Below are positions 1 through 12,159 of a stretch of 64,000 bases of DNA, piece by piece. The position numbers were made by a program, and so were the translations under genes. Where the stretch lies: assembly GCA_010645155.1 (NCBI GenBank), contig JAAGOF010000064.1, positions 1,710,123 through 1,774,122 of the forward strand. Reading direction: 5' to 3'. Origin of the DNA: Tigriopus japonicus. Taxonomy: Eukaryota > Arthropoda > Copepoda > Harpacticoida > Harpacticidae. Position 1 is the stretch's first letter. The number at the start of each line of letters is the position of its first letter. The notes beneath the pieces were generated by a model, which did not search any database, was not told the DNA's origin, and was given only the letters and a program-made list of their open reading frames with translations.

Positions 1-769
1 CGGTAATAAAAATTCCGCAACCCAACAAAAAAATATATGAGAGATAAATGCATGCAGGCACTACACTAAAATTCTTCAGTGAAAGAGGAAAAGTGTCTAT
101 CTGTTCAAGGTACATACAGACCTAAAACTCAAAATGTTGCTAGTGCGGCATTAAAATGTCATTGGTATATCAATTAGCGTTTTGTTAATGAAAATAATGC
201 ATGTGCCTCCTTTAGGTCATTGTTCACGTTGCTACTTTTTACCGAAATACTCTTCAATCACTTCACTCTACTTTCTCTACGTTACACTTATCCACGTCCA
301 TGACTTATCAAGGGCAAAAGAGTAAAGACCTAACAAAACAGTCCAATTTAAAAAGCCAAGTTTGCAACCATTTTCCTCTTTGTTTAGGATTCATTAAAAA
401 CAGCACCATAGGATGTTCTAAATTTGTTGTGTTCCTCATTTTTCAAAATTTTGGTAGAAGATTATTAGAGAAAACAAGCATTTTTGTTCTCTAGATGGCA
501 CCTCTATTGTTTTGAAAGGAACGTCTACGCAGTGCTAGTAACGTCATCTATTGATTTTACATGAAACTTTCACCCAAAATAAATATCTTTGAATTGCTCA
601 AGGTTACCAAAATATTTTAAAAGACATGGAGGATTGTTATTTCCGTGTTTAATCACAAAGGAGTGTAAATTACCTAGTGCCCACATTGAAAAAGATGAGA
701 ATATGCCATGCTTCCAACGATTGCATTCGTGAATACTCTTCATATCCAAATAGATCACTTTTCTCCACA
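1..769. other. Intergenic, no gene seen
   Basis: AT-rich sequence with only short frames on both strands, none with a recognisable domain or plausible splice partners. Nothing supportable was found before the transposon arm that starts near 770. Confidence 0.5.
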
Positions 770-3701
770 ATGGAACAGTGTAATCCAGGTTTGTAGCCTC
801 TTTTTTAAATGTTGCGCTGGGGCCTCGCTCCCAGTTTTTTCCGCCTGTGGTAGCTTGGAAAAAGTGCGAGTGGTTCAGTTAAAACGTGAATAATCAGACT
901 TGTGTTAAACCTATAGTCAAAATGAAAACAGAATTGACTAGGGTAGAGACATATGTAAATCATCAAACAACCGATCTCAAAATTGGTTGATGAAATGTTA
1001 AGTATTTTGGGATCTAAAACAAGCCAATGTTATAACTGATTGGGTCCGATTGTACACTCGTAAATTGTGCGACAAATCATTGACTTGAAGAATAGGCATG
1101 CCATTATTTTTGTCAAATTGAAAGTACTCCACACCCGGTTTTGGTCATTTTTAGCAGGAGTTGGCCTATAATGTTACCAATACTACGTGATATACACATC
1201 TCATGTCGCGTAAGATCCAGCTTTTTGGCCTTTTGATACTTAGGAGTCAAGGAGGTGCATAATTCTGGGGTACGACTGGACATATTAGCATCAAGCAGTT
1301 GCAAGCCAGGTGTATGGCACATTTCAATTTTCCTGATCGCGATGAACAAGAGAGAGTCGCTTCTCAATAAGGGAGTTCAGAAGGTGCGTCTGCAGGGTGT
1401 GACATATTAAAAAGAACAAAGAATATGAAAATGGCCTAAAATTTATCAATGGAATCATTCTGCATAGGTGTCTTCTATCTGTCCATATAATTGTCAATAT
1501 TGCAATAAAGGCACTAAGATTGGCTTTTATTATCAAATGTCAAAGGTTGAAAATAAATGGCAAAAACACGAAGCCTTCAAAGACCTACATACTGCGTATG
1601 AAAACATTCAAAATGACTAATACAATAGCTGGAAACCTTTAAATAGCAAATGAAATGACATGAACTTGTATATTTCGAATTTGAGGGTAAAGCAATACTG
1701 ATGTCATTTGTATTTGTCCATTTTTCCCAATATTGCTCTTTGAGTTTAAATCTTTGATTTCTTTTTTCTCATCATGTAAAAAATGGCTGAAAACTGCATT
1801 TAGCAACTTGAAATCTGCACCTTACTATTTTCTCTCTCATGGAAGCCAATACGGATTAAGATCCCAAGAAGGAGGGAGCAACATTTACTTCAAATTAATA
1901 ATGTTAAAATAATCTTGCCCTCAAAAAGACACATTTCAAAAGTGAGAATGGATTAAAAAGAGGCATAAGCTTGCTTCTACTAGGTGAATTTCATTGACAA
2001 GGTGTTTCTAAGAAAAATACATTTTACTTAAATATACTTTCCTAGGCCAGTTTTCAAGTGGTACACCCTGTAGATGACCTTGCTCATGATGGCAGTGAAG
2101 TTAGCCCAAACCTCCACCCTCTAAAATTACCACTCATCCCTGTTTTTAGAGGTCAATGATTGACGACAAAACGTTGATATTTTTAGGCTTAGATGTGATG
2201 ATTTTCAGCTGTACGTCTTATTTGCATTAAAATATCTGGCAAAATAGGTTTGGGAATGGATGCATTTTTGATTATGATATCCTCTTCACATAAGTTGTGC
2301 AGAAAATGTGGAGGATGTTCATGGAATCTTTGAAACATTGTTAAGTACCTGAAGACTTTCCAAACTTTCAAAAAAAGTAGTCATTGGTTTGTGCGTACTC
2401 AACTCAACACAGACGTTTTGTTTCATTACATGTTCGCTTCTGTTTTCGAAGAGAGTTGGGCGCACAGAGCTTTTAAGAAACAGAGATGGCAAATTTTGGC
2501 TTTGGATGAATTTGTCATTTCTTGCCATTTGACAGATTCTTGTTCCTGGTTTCTCCTACTCATTTTCTTGAATTCCGGATCAGGGCAAATTTCCCTCCGC
2601 ATTAAATTTAGCTCATGTTGTTGCATTTTTAAAGCAGAGATATGTTTTTGCTTGTAATTATAAGCACATTTCCCTGGTCTGCTGTTTGCAATTTTTTTTT
2701 GAGAAGATCATGAAGTCTAAGCTTGTAGATTGTTTGAAAGTATATGATATCATTTCCCCCAGGACACCACGTTTTAGCAATCATCCAATTGATTAACAAT
2801 TTAGAACAGTTGCCAAAATGAACAACTCACCATCAGAGCAAGCCTTCTTAAGGAAGCAAAGTTAAGCTTCCATCAAAGAGAAAATGACAATCAGTGCCAT
2901 CTTGAGGTAGAAACGGTTGTGGGTGCTTCCTAAATATTTAGTCTTTGGCCTTAATTTGTGATTACTTAGCATGGCTTTTTGATTTTTGAACATACTAATA
3001 TCGTAGCTGAGCTCTAAAAGACTTGAAATATGAAGAGAAATCCACTTTTAGATGGAAGCTACAATTTTGGCAACAAGTGTAAGTTGAGGATAGATCTGCA
3101 ATCAAGAGAATTTGGCCCTGTTTTGGCTTCATCTAGTGGCGATTTTTGTAACCTTCATTTAAAATTCTTCATTCTACAAAGTTCCATTTTAGGTCTGCTC
3201 TTTTCCATCATTTTCATTGCCCCTCTTAATAACCTTGGTACAAACGCCAGTATTTCATCTTATGTTGAAGTTCCACAATTAGTTTGAGAAGGAATGGTTG
3301 GGACTAAAAAAGTTCAGTTAATTACTTGGAGACAGTCATCCCTCCTTTGCATGAAGTTCTGCCATTTTCTGCAAGTATTTTTGCTTGGTGACAGAACCAC
3401 GACATTCACTCATTTGCCATCACTGAATGCAGTCAAGAACTGGAGATCATCGTTTTAGGTCCCAAAATACTCAACGTTTCACCAACCAATTTTGAGATCG
3501 GTTGTTGATGACTTACATATGTCTCTGCCCTAGTCAATTCTGTTTTCATTTTGACAATAGGTTTAACACAAGTCTGATTAATCATGTTTCAACTGAACCA
3601 CTCGCACTTTTTCCAAGCTACCACAGGCGGAAAAAACTGGGAGCGAGGCCCCAGCGCAACATTTAAAAAAGTGGCTACAAACCTGGATTACACTGTTCCA
3701 T
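770..3701. mobile_element. Non-autonomous DNA transposon with 250-bp inverted ends
   Basis: Positions 770-1020 are the reverse complement of 3452-3701 with only scattered differences and small gaps. The outer ends read ATGGAACAGTGTAATCC and its complement. The 2.4 kb between the arms carries only short frames, so no transposase is encoded here. The right edge is immediately abutted by the TTAA of another element, so a target duplication for this element could not be defined. The family is unknown. Confidence 0.75.
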
Positions 3702-3704
3702 TAA

Positions 3705-4544
3705 CCCAGATCAAGGGCTTGTTGTGCGTTGAGGTTCAGAGAATTATCACGAGATGGTGCTGTTCCACGCGTCAACTTGGAAAAATCAGAGCGAGTCATA
3801 TACATAACTTTTGAAGTCGCTCATGTTTGAAATCAAGATGATATGATCTTAAAAGTTATTGTATCGTGTAGAGGGAATCATCCCCTCCCAAATCCACATA
3901 TTTTGGGCTGATGTAGTTGATTTGAACTCAAATTATGGGACTCGGAAGATTCTCGTTGCCCGTCTAGGTTGAGAGATGTGAGTTTATCCTGACAATGGTT
4001 TTGGTTGCGCAACGGGACTTAAACAACAAAACAAACGATCAGCAATACGGGATTTAAAAATACGACATTTTCATAGCATGTAACTCATGAGGGTAGTCTG
4101 TGAAATGCGAAAACCCTTGTTCTTCCAATCTTGGTTTTCGCATTCCACAGACCACCTTTGCGACTTGGATGCTTTGAAAACTGCCGGATTTTATAATCCC
4201 GGATTCTTGATCCTTTGTTTTGTTATTTAAGCCCCGTTGCGCAACCAAAACCATTGTCAGGATAAACTCACATCTCTCAACCTAGACGGGCAACGGGAAT
4301 CTTCCGAATTCCATAATTTGAGTTCAAATCAACTTCATCAGCCCAAAATATGTGGATTTGGGAGAGGATGATTCCCTCTACACGATACAATAACTTTTAA
4401 GATCATATCATCTTGATTTCAAACATGAGCGACTTCAAAAGTTATGTATATGACTCGCTCTGATTTTTCCAAGTTGACGCGTGGAACAGCACCATCTCGT
4501 GATAATTCTCTGAACCTCAACGCACAACAAGCCCTTGATCTGGG
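3705..4544. mobile_element. piggyBac-type foldback MITE flanked by TTAA
   Basis: Almost the whole 840 bp is one inverted repeat: roughly 3705-4065 pairs with 4170-4544, and the centre (about 4097-4155) is itself a small hairpin. The termini read CCCAGATCAAGGGCTTG and its complement. TTAA lies directly outside both ends (3701-3704 and 4545-4548), the target duplication typical of piggyBac transposons, which also tend to begin with CCC. No transposase is present, so it would have moved using an enzyme supplied elsewhere. The right end joins the right arm of the preceding element, implying later insertion there. Confidence 0.8.
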
Positions 4545-4548
4545 TTAA

Positions 4549-5306
4549 TTGAAATCAATAGTAACTCATACAACCAAATTGATGTTCTGTCTTACTTAAT
4601 TAATTCAGCTATCCTGGTAGTTTTCGTTCCACATGCAACGCAGAGACGCTCTAGTACACTGAAGTGCTCTTGATGCCAGCCCTGTACAACGATTATGTGC
4701 AGGGAAACTGAAAATTTAACGAGAATTTTTCTCTTAAACAAGTCCGCCAACATGGAGAGTATTTCTTTTATTCGTATACTTAATAAATAATTTTGAGCTT
4801 TTTTTCTCAGAAACCCTACAAAAAACTATCAATTTGTTTTCAAGTAGCGTTGCAAAGCAAGAAAATTTGGCTTTCAATGGAAAAATATTGAGACCTGTCC
4901 AGAGGAAGCCGAACATCTTGAACAGCAATTCCACGTACCAATAAAATGACATTCAATGACATCTAGCGGCAGAAACTACTCTTTCACATTTTGATGCAAT
5001 CTTTGGCCTTAATTTAGGATCAAACAGTATGACTTGGCGATATTCCTTCTTATAGACATTGTTCTTAAGGTCGAGTAGGATGAAAATAGGATGAAAAATG
5101 GCATTTTAGTCTCAACCACTAAGGTTCACATCAAGTTAAAAAATATTTACGCTCTATTCTCCCATGACTTTGCCCCTGTTTTGACGCCATCTAATGGTAA
5201 ATTTTGAAGCTTGCGCTAAAATCCACACATCCCGCGGCTTTCTTGATTTGAAAACTCGTTATTTCTGCTCAAAACGGGACATGAGGCAGTCTAATCACGG
5301 GCTGCT
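4549..5306. other. Intergenic, no gene seen
   Basis: Sequence between two transposons, with only short frames. No splice-consistent coding segment or RNA gene was recognised. Confidence 0.45.
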
Positions 5307-5360
5307 ACTCATTCCAGGGCTGCCAGATGGCGGTTTGGCCCGCCAGATTTTGGTGTATCT

Positions 5361-5460
5361 GGCGGTTTGAGGCCTCGTCTGGCGGTTTGAGGCCTCGTCT
5401 GGCGGTTTGAGGCCTCGTCTGGCGGTTTGAGGCCTCGTCTGGCGGTTTGAGGCCTCGTCT
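5361..5460. repeat. Five perfect 20-bp tandem repeats
   Basis: The unit GGCGGTTTGAGGCCTCGTCT occurs five times without a mismatch, just inside the left end of the hAT-like element. Each unit contains the subterminal word TGGCGG together with the palindrome AGGCCT. Confidence 0.95.
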
Positions 5461-5936
5461 GGCGGCGAGATTTTTTATTTGGCGGGACTGAAAAATCTGG
5501 CGGTATTCTGGCGGTTTACGTTACAGTCTGGCGTTGGGAAATTTCTGTTTGGCGGGAAAGAACATTTTGACAAGTTTCTGGCGGTATTTAACTGAAAATC
5601 GTGAAATTTGGCGCATTTTCTTTGATATTGTAAGATTAGTCAAGGATTAGTTACAAAAAATAATGTGACCATTTTTTTGGCCCATCTCTTTCGTTTTTCT
5701 CTTTTTTAAGTTAACTTTCCTGCAATTTCAGATAAACAACCAAAAGTAGCGCTTATAATAATCATAATTTATATATTCTGATATGAAAATCTTATAATTA
5801 ATATAAGCGAGTGCTGGGCCGTTGAAACTAGTATTGGTAAGCTTGAAGATTTTAGCAAATAGAAGATGCTTTTCAAGCTGAAAAAGGGGCAAGCAAAATG
5901 CACTAGATTGGATAAAAATGTGCTGGCATTGTGAAG

Positions 5937-6035
5937 AAAGTGTGTTGGGATGAAAAAATATATGCTTGAATGGTAAACAAAGTGTGTTGGGATGAAAAAA
6001 TATATGCTTGAATGGTAAACAAAGTGTGTTGGGAT
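5937..6035. repeat. 42-bp tandem repeat, 2.4 copies
   Basis: A 42-bp unit beginning AAAGTGTGTTGGGATG occurs at 5937-5978 and 5979-6020, and its first 15 bases recur at 6021-6035. It lies inside the hAT-like element and causes a repetitive minus-strand frame that is not considered a gene. Confidence 0.9.
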
Positions 6036-6667
6036 GGCAAATCAATTTTTTGCAGTGACAAACCCAAATGTCAAAGAAACTGAAGAGTTTTTAAGGAAAA
6101 ACAAAAAGGCTTTAAAAAATACGATTTTGCGTGTTTCTGTTGGGTAAAACATGGCTATTGAAGTGCAAGAAATGCCAAAAAATAAAACTTAATAAATATT
6201 TGGGTAAAAGGCCAAACAACTAATACACAAAATTTCCAAATATTTTAACTACTTACAAAAGCAACATTTTTTGGGTACAAAACATTTCGAAAGTTTCACG
6301 CTCATGATTATTAGCTTGAATATGATGGTGGTTTGCTTTATTTTTTTTCTTATTTGATCTTACTGATAAACTCAAATTCAAAGTCTCATTTTATCTAAAT
6401 GAGAGCAAATGTGTGCAAAAAATGTGCCTTATTAAACTGTATCAACCCAAAGGATGCTTGATAAGTTCAACTCAGCTATCTTTATTGATGAAAGGTTAGT
6501 ACATGATATGTCTGCTGTAGAACAAATGCATAATGAAGGAACTGGAATCAGGCGTTATTCTGGCGTTTTTTTGAAAAAAATTTGGCGGCGAATTTCGATA
6601 TCTGGCGTTTTTGACAGGTTGATCTGGCGTTTTTGGTCTCCAATTACCTGGCAGCCCTGACTCATTC

Positions 6668-7069
6668 TCTGTCAGTCAGAATTCTTCTTTTCCCATAAGC
6701 ACTAGCCAAATAAACGAGTGAATTTCAAAATTGGACAAACCTTTGAATTTGTGTTAGTGAAATGATGAGCCATTTTCACCCCTTTGGGCTTTCTGGGAGG
6801 GCTCACAATTGCCTTGATTTCAATTAGTCATTTAGCTTCAAATTATGACTTGTTTACCCCGCGAGGTGTCATTTTGATCACTTGTGATCATTTGAATCAC
6901 GAGTGTGACGGCTTTGCCTTCATTGAATAGATTTTACGTATTTGATTAGAGTTGAATGGAATGAACCAATTGTATTCAAATCAGTGTAACAAACTTTTTG
7001 GAGAAACGCTCGTGCATTCTGCTTTCTCAAAGCATAATCGTTCCTCCCTTTGTTTTTTTTCGAAAATCT
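6668..7069. other. Intergenic, no gene seen
   Basis: Short unannotated spacer between the hAT-like element and a foldback repeat. No coding or RNA feature was found. Confidence 0.4.
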
Positions 7070-7520
7070 CCATCCAAGAAGCACTGGAATCATGGAGTGG
7101 GAGGCTAGCAATGAGAGTTATGATTTCCAATAAGAACAATTCAATTACGTTCTTCTGCAAATGAGGTCTTGCATATGTTGACAAGAATGCGTATTTCAAT
7201 TTTCAGCTCAATCGAACGTCGGAGACAAAAGTTATGCTCTCTCAAAGTTCAGTGCAAATCCTACCGAGAATGAATGAACTGGCCCTTTTCTGGTAATTGT
7301 GTTACCACAAAAGGGCGAGCTTATTCATTCTATGCTCTCTTCAGTACATAAGTTTGAGAAGGCATAACTTTTCACTCCGGCATTCGATTGGGCTAAAATT
7401 TGAAATACGCGTTCTTCTCAATGCAAGCCAGGTCTCATTTGCAGAAGATTCATTTCTGCTGGAAATCATAATTTTCATTGCTAACCTCCCACTCCATGAT
7501 TTCCGTGCTTCTTGCTCCAT
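7070..7520. mobile_element. Foldback (palindromic) repeat, about 450 bp
   Basis: The left half is largely the reverse complement of the right half, with the centre near 7295. For example, the motif around the word TGGAGTGGGAGG on the left reappears inverted near 7485 on the right. A diverged relative of the left arm and centre lies at 60067-60330, so this is an interspersed family. Overlapping frames on both strands are by-products of the palindrome. Clear target duplications were not identified. Confidence 0.7.
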
Positions 7521-7682
7521 CAAAGAACGCTCGCTCGAACGCACGCACACTAACGCACACGGACTGGAAACACGGTCGCTTTCAAAGTGACTCGCTTTTT
7601 TTTTGACTCGAATTTCAGGTGGCTCCCTCTGAGAAGTACATTTTGCGCAACTCTCGACTGAAGAGAGCAGCTCCCCTATAAT

Positions 7683-8368
7683 TAAAGGCTTTATATACAA
7701 AGAATCGCAAAGGTCTGGAATCGAAGGTCTTCTCTGATTAGAGGGTTCCTCGGGACCCAAGTTCTGATTGGTCAAGCAACCCCTTGCGCCAACGTGACTA
7801 AATGCAGCTTGTCTCGGAAGCTTTCAGGCCCAAAAAATCACAAATTCGTGGCTTCTAAATCAAGATTAACATATTGAATGTTTTACGCGACTAAAAAAGA
7901 GAGGCCCCAACAAATTTATGAAGTTTTAGACATGAGATTGTATGAAAAAGTGGAAAGAGTCAACCGCTTTCTTTTTTTGGACACCCTGATGATCTCTACT
8001 CCACATGAGATTGGGAGGGCAAGGAGAAGACAGGAGATCTCAGTTGCTGAACAAAGGGTGGCACTTTACATGCCATTTCCAAATTTGTGTTTCTGGACTT
8101 TGTGTGAGGCAAAGAAAAAAAATGCTACAGAATGTTTAAATTTCTTTATGTAGTAACATTCCAATTTGTAACTGCAACATGTATCTATTGGATTGAAAGC
8201 CATTAAATCGGAATTTTCCTGGGACAAAAGCTTTCAAGACATGCCGCATCCAGTCACGCTGCCGCAAGGTGTTGCTTGACCAATCAGAACTTGGGTCCTG
8301 AGGAACCCTCTAATCAGAGAAGACCTTCGATTCCAGACCTTTGCGATTCTTTGTATATAAAGCCTTTA
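7683..8368. mobile_element. MITE with ~110-bp inverted ends and 8-bp target duplication
   Basis: The first ~110 bp starting TAAAGGCTTTATATAC is the reverse complement of the last ~110 bp, nearly without mismatch. CCTATAAT occurs directly outside both ends (7675-7682 and 8369-8376), an 8-bp target duplication as made by hAT or P-type transposases. The interior of about 460 bp holds one short frame of 91 codons with no recognised domain. Confidence 0.85.
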
Positions 8369-8376
8369 CCTATAAT

Positions 8377-10953
8377 CACAGCAGAACCTTGAACTATTTT
8401 AGAGGGATTGAAGTATATGTACGTACATGACTCATCTTTGCTTTGGCAGTAGTGATCAAGGATCAAAGAAAGAATTCAGTGCAATGTTGCCAGTTCTCAG
8501 TCTCTAGTGCAATTTTTCCGTTTGAGCCAGTGATGGCATGCAGTGGAAATACATATTGCTACATGCCTGTACAAAGGAAATCTACCGGACAATCCCAAAG
8601 CAGTGAACTTTAAGGACAAACCGTTATAGACAAACACTACTTGGGTTTCAAATTTGTGGCAAATTCATAGGATCTCAAAGCCACACAAAGTTTTTATTGA
8701 TCTTGAACAGATAACTAGTTTAAAGACAAAAGTGGCATAAAAAACACCTTGAAAGCAAATTGAATTGGCAAAAAACCAGAGAAAATAACAATTCAAGAAA
8801 CAACAATGGGCAAAACAAAAAATTGAATATAGCAAGTGTCAGATGAACATTCCCGGTGCCAATCTAGTCACCCTTTTATCCTGTTAACGCCTTTGCTCTT
8901 TTACCTCCATTAGACATTTTTATATTCTAATCAGTTCTATTCTACTCTCGGACAATTAAGTATGTCAAACGCCATTGCTCAACCCATTCTTTAACATACG
9001 CGTCCGTATCACAGCAAGTTTTAGAAAAAGTCATAAAATGATTAAGATTGTATTGCCGGTCTCTTAGGCTAGTTCTGGATATCATTGTTTTTATCATTCT
9101 GATCAATTCGGATGCCTCATTGACATTGAAATTGAAAAATTGTCATCAACATTTTGGATTGATTTTAAAAGTGACGATTATTGAACAAACATTTTTACCT
9201 AACAATGTTTTGCTTGAAATTTTGAAACCCTAATCTTCACACCCATGTGTTGTTATGAATGTAACATTTTCAGCCATATGCTACATCGTTTCTACTGATT
9301 TACAGTCTCGGTCAAATATGTTTCCAGCACCAGGAAGATTCAATCAACACTTTTCCCTCACTTACATGGTCGTGGTTAATGTTTCCTTATCTTAAACAAG
9401 GACACAGAGAAAATTCACAGAAAAATGCAGAATTCAGTGTCAAGGACTAAAACCAATCAGAATACTTTCAAGCTACAAAAATATACCCAATATACCAATC
9501 TACTAAAGTCTTGTCTACCAGAATTGTTAGTGATGAACTTTGTTGTCCTTTGGCAAATATGATCCATGTATGTCTGCTTCCAGCCAAATTGATACTGTGG
9601 TGGGATTTGATTACAAAATTTTGTTATTTGATCCACATTTCTGCTACCATCATCAAGAAAATCATTACTTTGTTTCATTTTTTATTTAGCTGTCATTCTC
9701 TGCAATCTTCATTTTATTTGTGAATCTCGATATGAAATTGTGTGCCCAAATTTCATTTTTACTATCAATTTATCATGCTTATGATCTTTGCTTTCGCTTT
9801 GTACCCTTTCAGTGCCTCTGGTTAATATATTTCTGCCATACTTATTGAATGAATGTTGTTTCATGCTTCTTAATAGCTAAATAGAATTTAGATTTACAAA
9901 GTCTTGGTAGTGTACAAGATAAGCCTACATTTAGGCCAAATTTTCACAAATGAGGTGGTAAGGATACAGGCCCTCGAGTTTTTAACATGAGAAAAACACT
10001 TAGTACTTGTTGAGTTTTGGACCCTCTCACGTATAGAGTCCTTTAAGCGCAACCAGTGAAATGGAAAACACGTGCAACCTTTGCGCTTTAATACGCAAAA
10101 TTTTTCATTTTTTGTGCAGCCTTTGTACTTAGCTGGAAAAAAAAATCCCTTGTAGTAAGTCCAAGGAAAAAATGGGGCTTCAATTTTTCCAAAATTGAAA
10201 GCGAAAAAAATGTAAATAAACGGAGCGGTAAATGCAAAAAAATATAAAATAAAATGACCATAAATGTAAAAGATGCTTAAAATGCAAAAATAAAGCAAAA
10301 AATGCTAATATAATGCGAAAAAAACACAAGCTAATAAGAATGAGTCTGTCCATGATTTTTCGCTTCTGGGTCAAAATAAATTCGACAACCTGTCAACTTG
10401 GATTGGTTCAGTTACAAACCGAAATCAAAATTTTGAACCTGGCTCAGATCAGGATCACTGCTTATCCAAATCGGATGAGTTCCAGCTCATATACGTAGGG
10501 TCTTACAACATATTTTCCATCAATTCTTGCATTTCTTAGTGGGTTTTCAAACATAAAATACTGTTCTGAAAAGGGAACCCAATATGCTTACTATATGAAC
10601 TGCAAGAAATATTTAAATAGAAGTTGCCCAAAAAAATGCACACAAATGTCAAAAACAGACCATTTTGTTCAGAATAAATGCCCAAATTCGGAAATGATGT
10701 CAAAACATTAGTTATTTTTGGGGTTCCAAATTACCACGCAACAAATATTGTGCATCGGATGGCCAAAAAGAGTTACATTTTTTTCTGTTTGATGTCCGAA
10801 GAAGCTTAGATTTTTAGCACACAAATTGCGAAATGAAATTCAAATTTAAGAAAAGTGGTGAAATCCAAATTTCCCAGAAAAATGCACTAAATGGCCGAAA
10901 AAAGCGTCCAGTAACGTGAAAAAAGTTAAAATGCTTATGGCAACAAAGTGGAG
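8377..10953. other. Intergenic, no gene seen
   Basis: About 2.6 kb of AT-rich sequence with no recognisable coding exon. From about 10,080 to 10,330 short words such as TGCAAAAA recur irregularly, like the interior of the hAT-like element at 35.7 kb, so part may be decayed transposon. Confidence 0.45.
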
Positions 10954-11070
10954 AATTTGTTAAATAATTTGTTCGCCTCCTAGTAGTGTAAAAATTTGTT
11001 AAATAATTTGTTCGCCTCCTAGTAGTGTAAAAATTTGTTAAATAATTTGTTCGCCTCCTAGTAGTGTAAA
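10954..11070. repeat. Three 39-bp tandem repeats
   Basis: A 39-bp unit starting AATTTGTTAAATAATTTG occurs three times, at 10954, 10993 and 11032, without visible mismatch. It lies in AT-rich sequence resembling a decayed transposon interior, and produces a repetitive minus-strand frame that is not a gene. Confidence 0.9.
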
Positions 11071-12159
11071 AATGCCAATTCATTTTCAGTATCTTTCAGA
11101 CACTGAATAGAAAATATTTATTTCTCTTTATTCATCCATAAAGTAACATTTTCACTTTATTTGCATAATATTTAGTAATATTTGTTACATTTTGCTCAAT
11201 ATTATTGAATTTAGCGAATATTTTTACTTCTTTATAGTCTTTTCCGCAAAATCTTGATAATTTTCCCCTTTTTCTTTGACCTCGAGCAGACTTTTGCAGT
11301 CAGGATGAACATTAAACATTCGAACATTTTGGTTGCTACAGATTGAAAAACAAACAACTTTCAGACCTTTTTTGTTGTGGGGGCTGGCTTACTTTGAAGG
11401 TTGAATACGGTTGCCATTTTCGTCTAGAGAGGGAAAAATTTTAGGTACGGTTGATTGGTTTAATATCCCTTACAAACGTTTCACTCCACCAATCCAGGAG
11501 GACTAGACTAGATACAATAAGATCCCTTTGGTATAGTAGATGCCTTTTAGTATTTCTAGACTAGACTATTCAAATCATGTTAGGTTGCGTGAAAAACACA
11601 GACAGTATTGCGTTGTGAAAAATATATTTCAAATGCTCCTCTTCACCAAAAAAAGTAGAAATGATGAAAAATCAAGCTTAGTTACATTTGAACTATAATT
11701 TGCATTTCTAAGTGATCTTTTTATATCATGAAATAAGGGGCTAAATTTTCACTTTAGTACTTTTTGAAAATTTGAGAGAATAAGGCAGACAATAAGAATG
11801 ACGAAAACCAAATAAAATCCTGAAACCATGAAAATAAAGAATGAGAAAAATCCAAAAGGTAAGGCTAAAAATGATTGCTTTTTGATAAATTTCTAAGGAT
11901 ATGTTTTGAGTTTTGTTGTAAACAATTATTTGAAATATTGCATATTAATCAGCACTTTCAGTGTAGGCTTCTTGATGAAAAAAAAAACAATTAAACTGTT
12001 TTGGAGAATTGTTAAGAAGAAATGTTCAAATTATTATAAATATAATATTTTGACAACTTGCTTTTGATATATGAACAAGATGGCCAAAGACTAAAATGTG
12101 TCCCAATAACTTTTAGCCGGATCGTAAAAAAAAGAACAAGAGCAACTAGGACCACTTAT
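11071..12159. other. Intergenic, no gene seen
   Basis: AT-rich spacer with many stops in all frames. No feature could be supported. Confidence 0.4.

Larger units (their letters stand above)
5315..6659. mobile_element. Non-autonomous hAT-like element, 1345 bp
   Basis: The element begins CAGGGCTGCCAG and ends with the complement CTGGCAGCCCTG. The 8-bp sequence ACTCATTC stands on both sides (5307-5314 and 6660-6667), a perfect target duplication of the length made by hAT transposases. Both ends are rich in the short word CTGGCG, including five exact tandem 20-mers on the left, which resembles the subterminal transposase-binding repeats of hAT elements. Internal frames are short and encode no transposase, so the copy is non-autonomous. 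Confidence 0.85.

Noticed and set aside
1113..1536. Two minus-strand frames inside the 2.9-kb element, considered as transposase remnants
   Set aside because: No catalytic motif or recognisable transposase or reverse-transcriptase block could be seen.
5728..6045. Minus-strand 105-codon repetitive frame
   Set aside because: Produced by the 42-bp tandem repeats within the hAT-like element.
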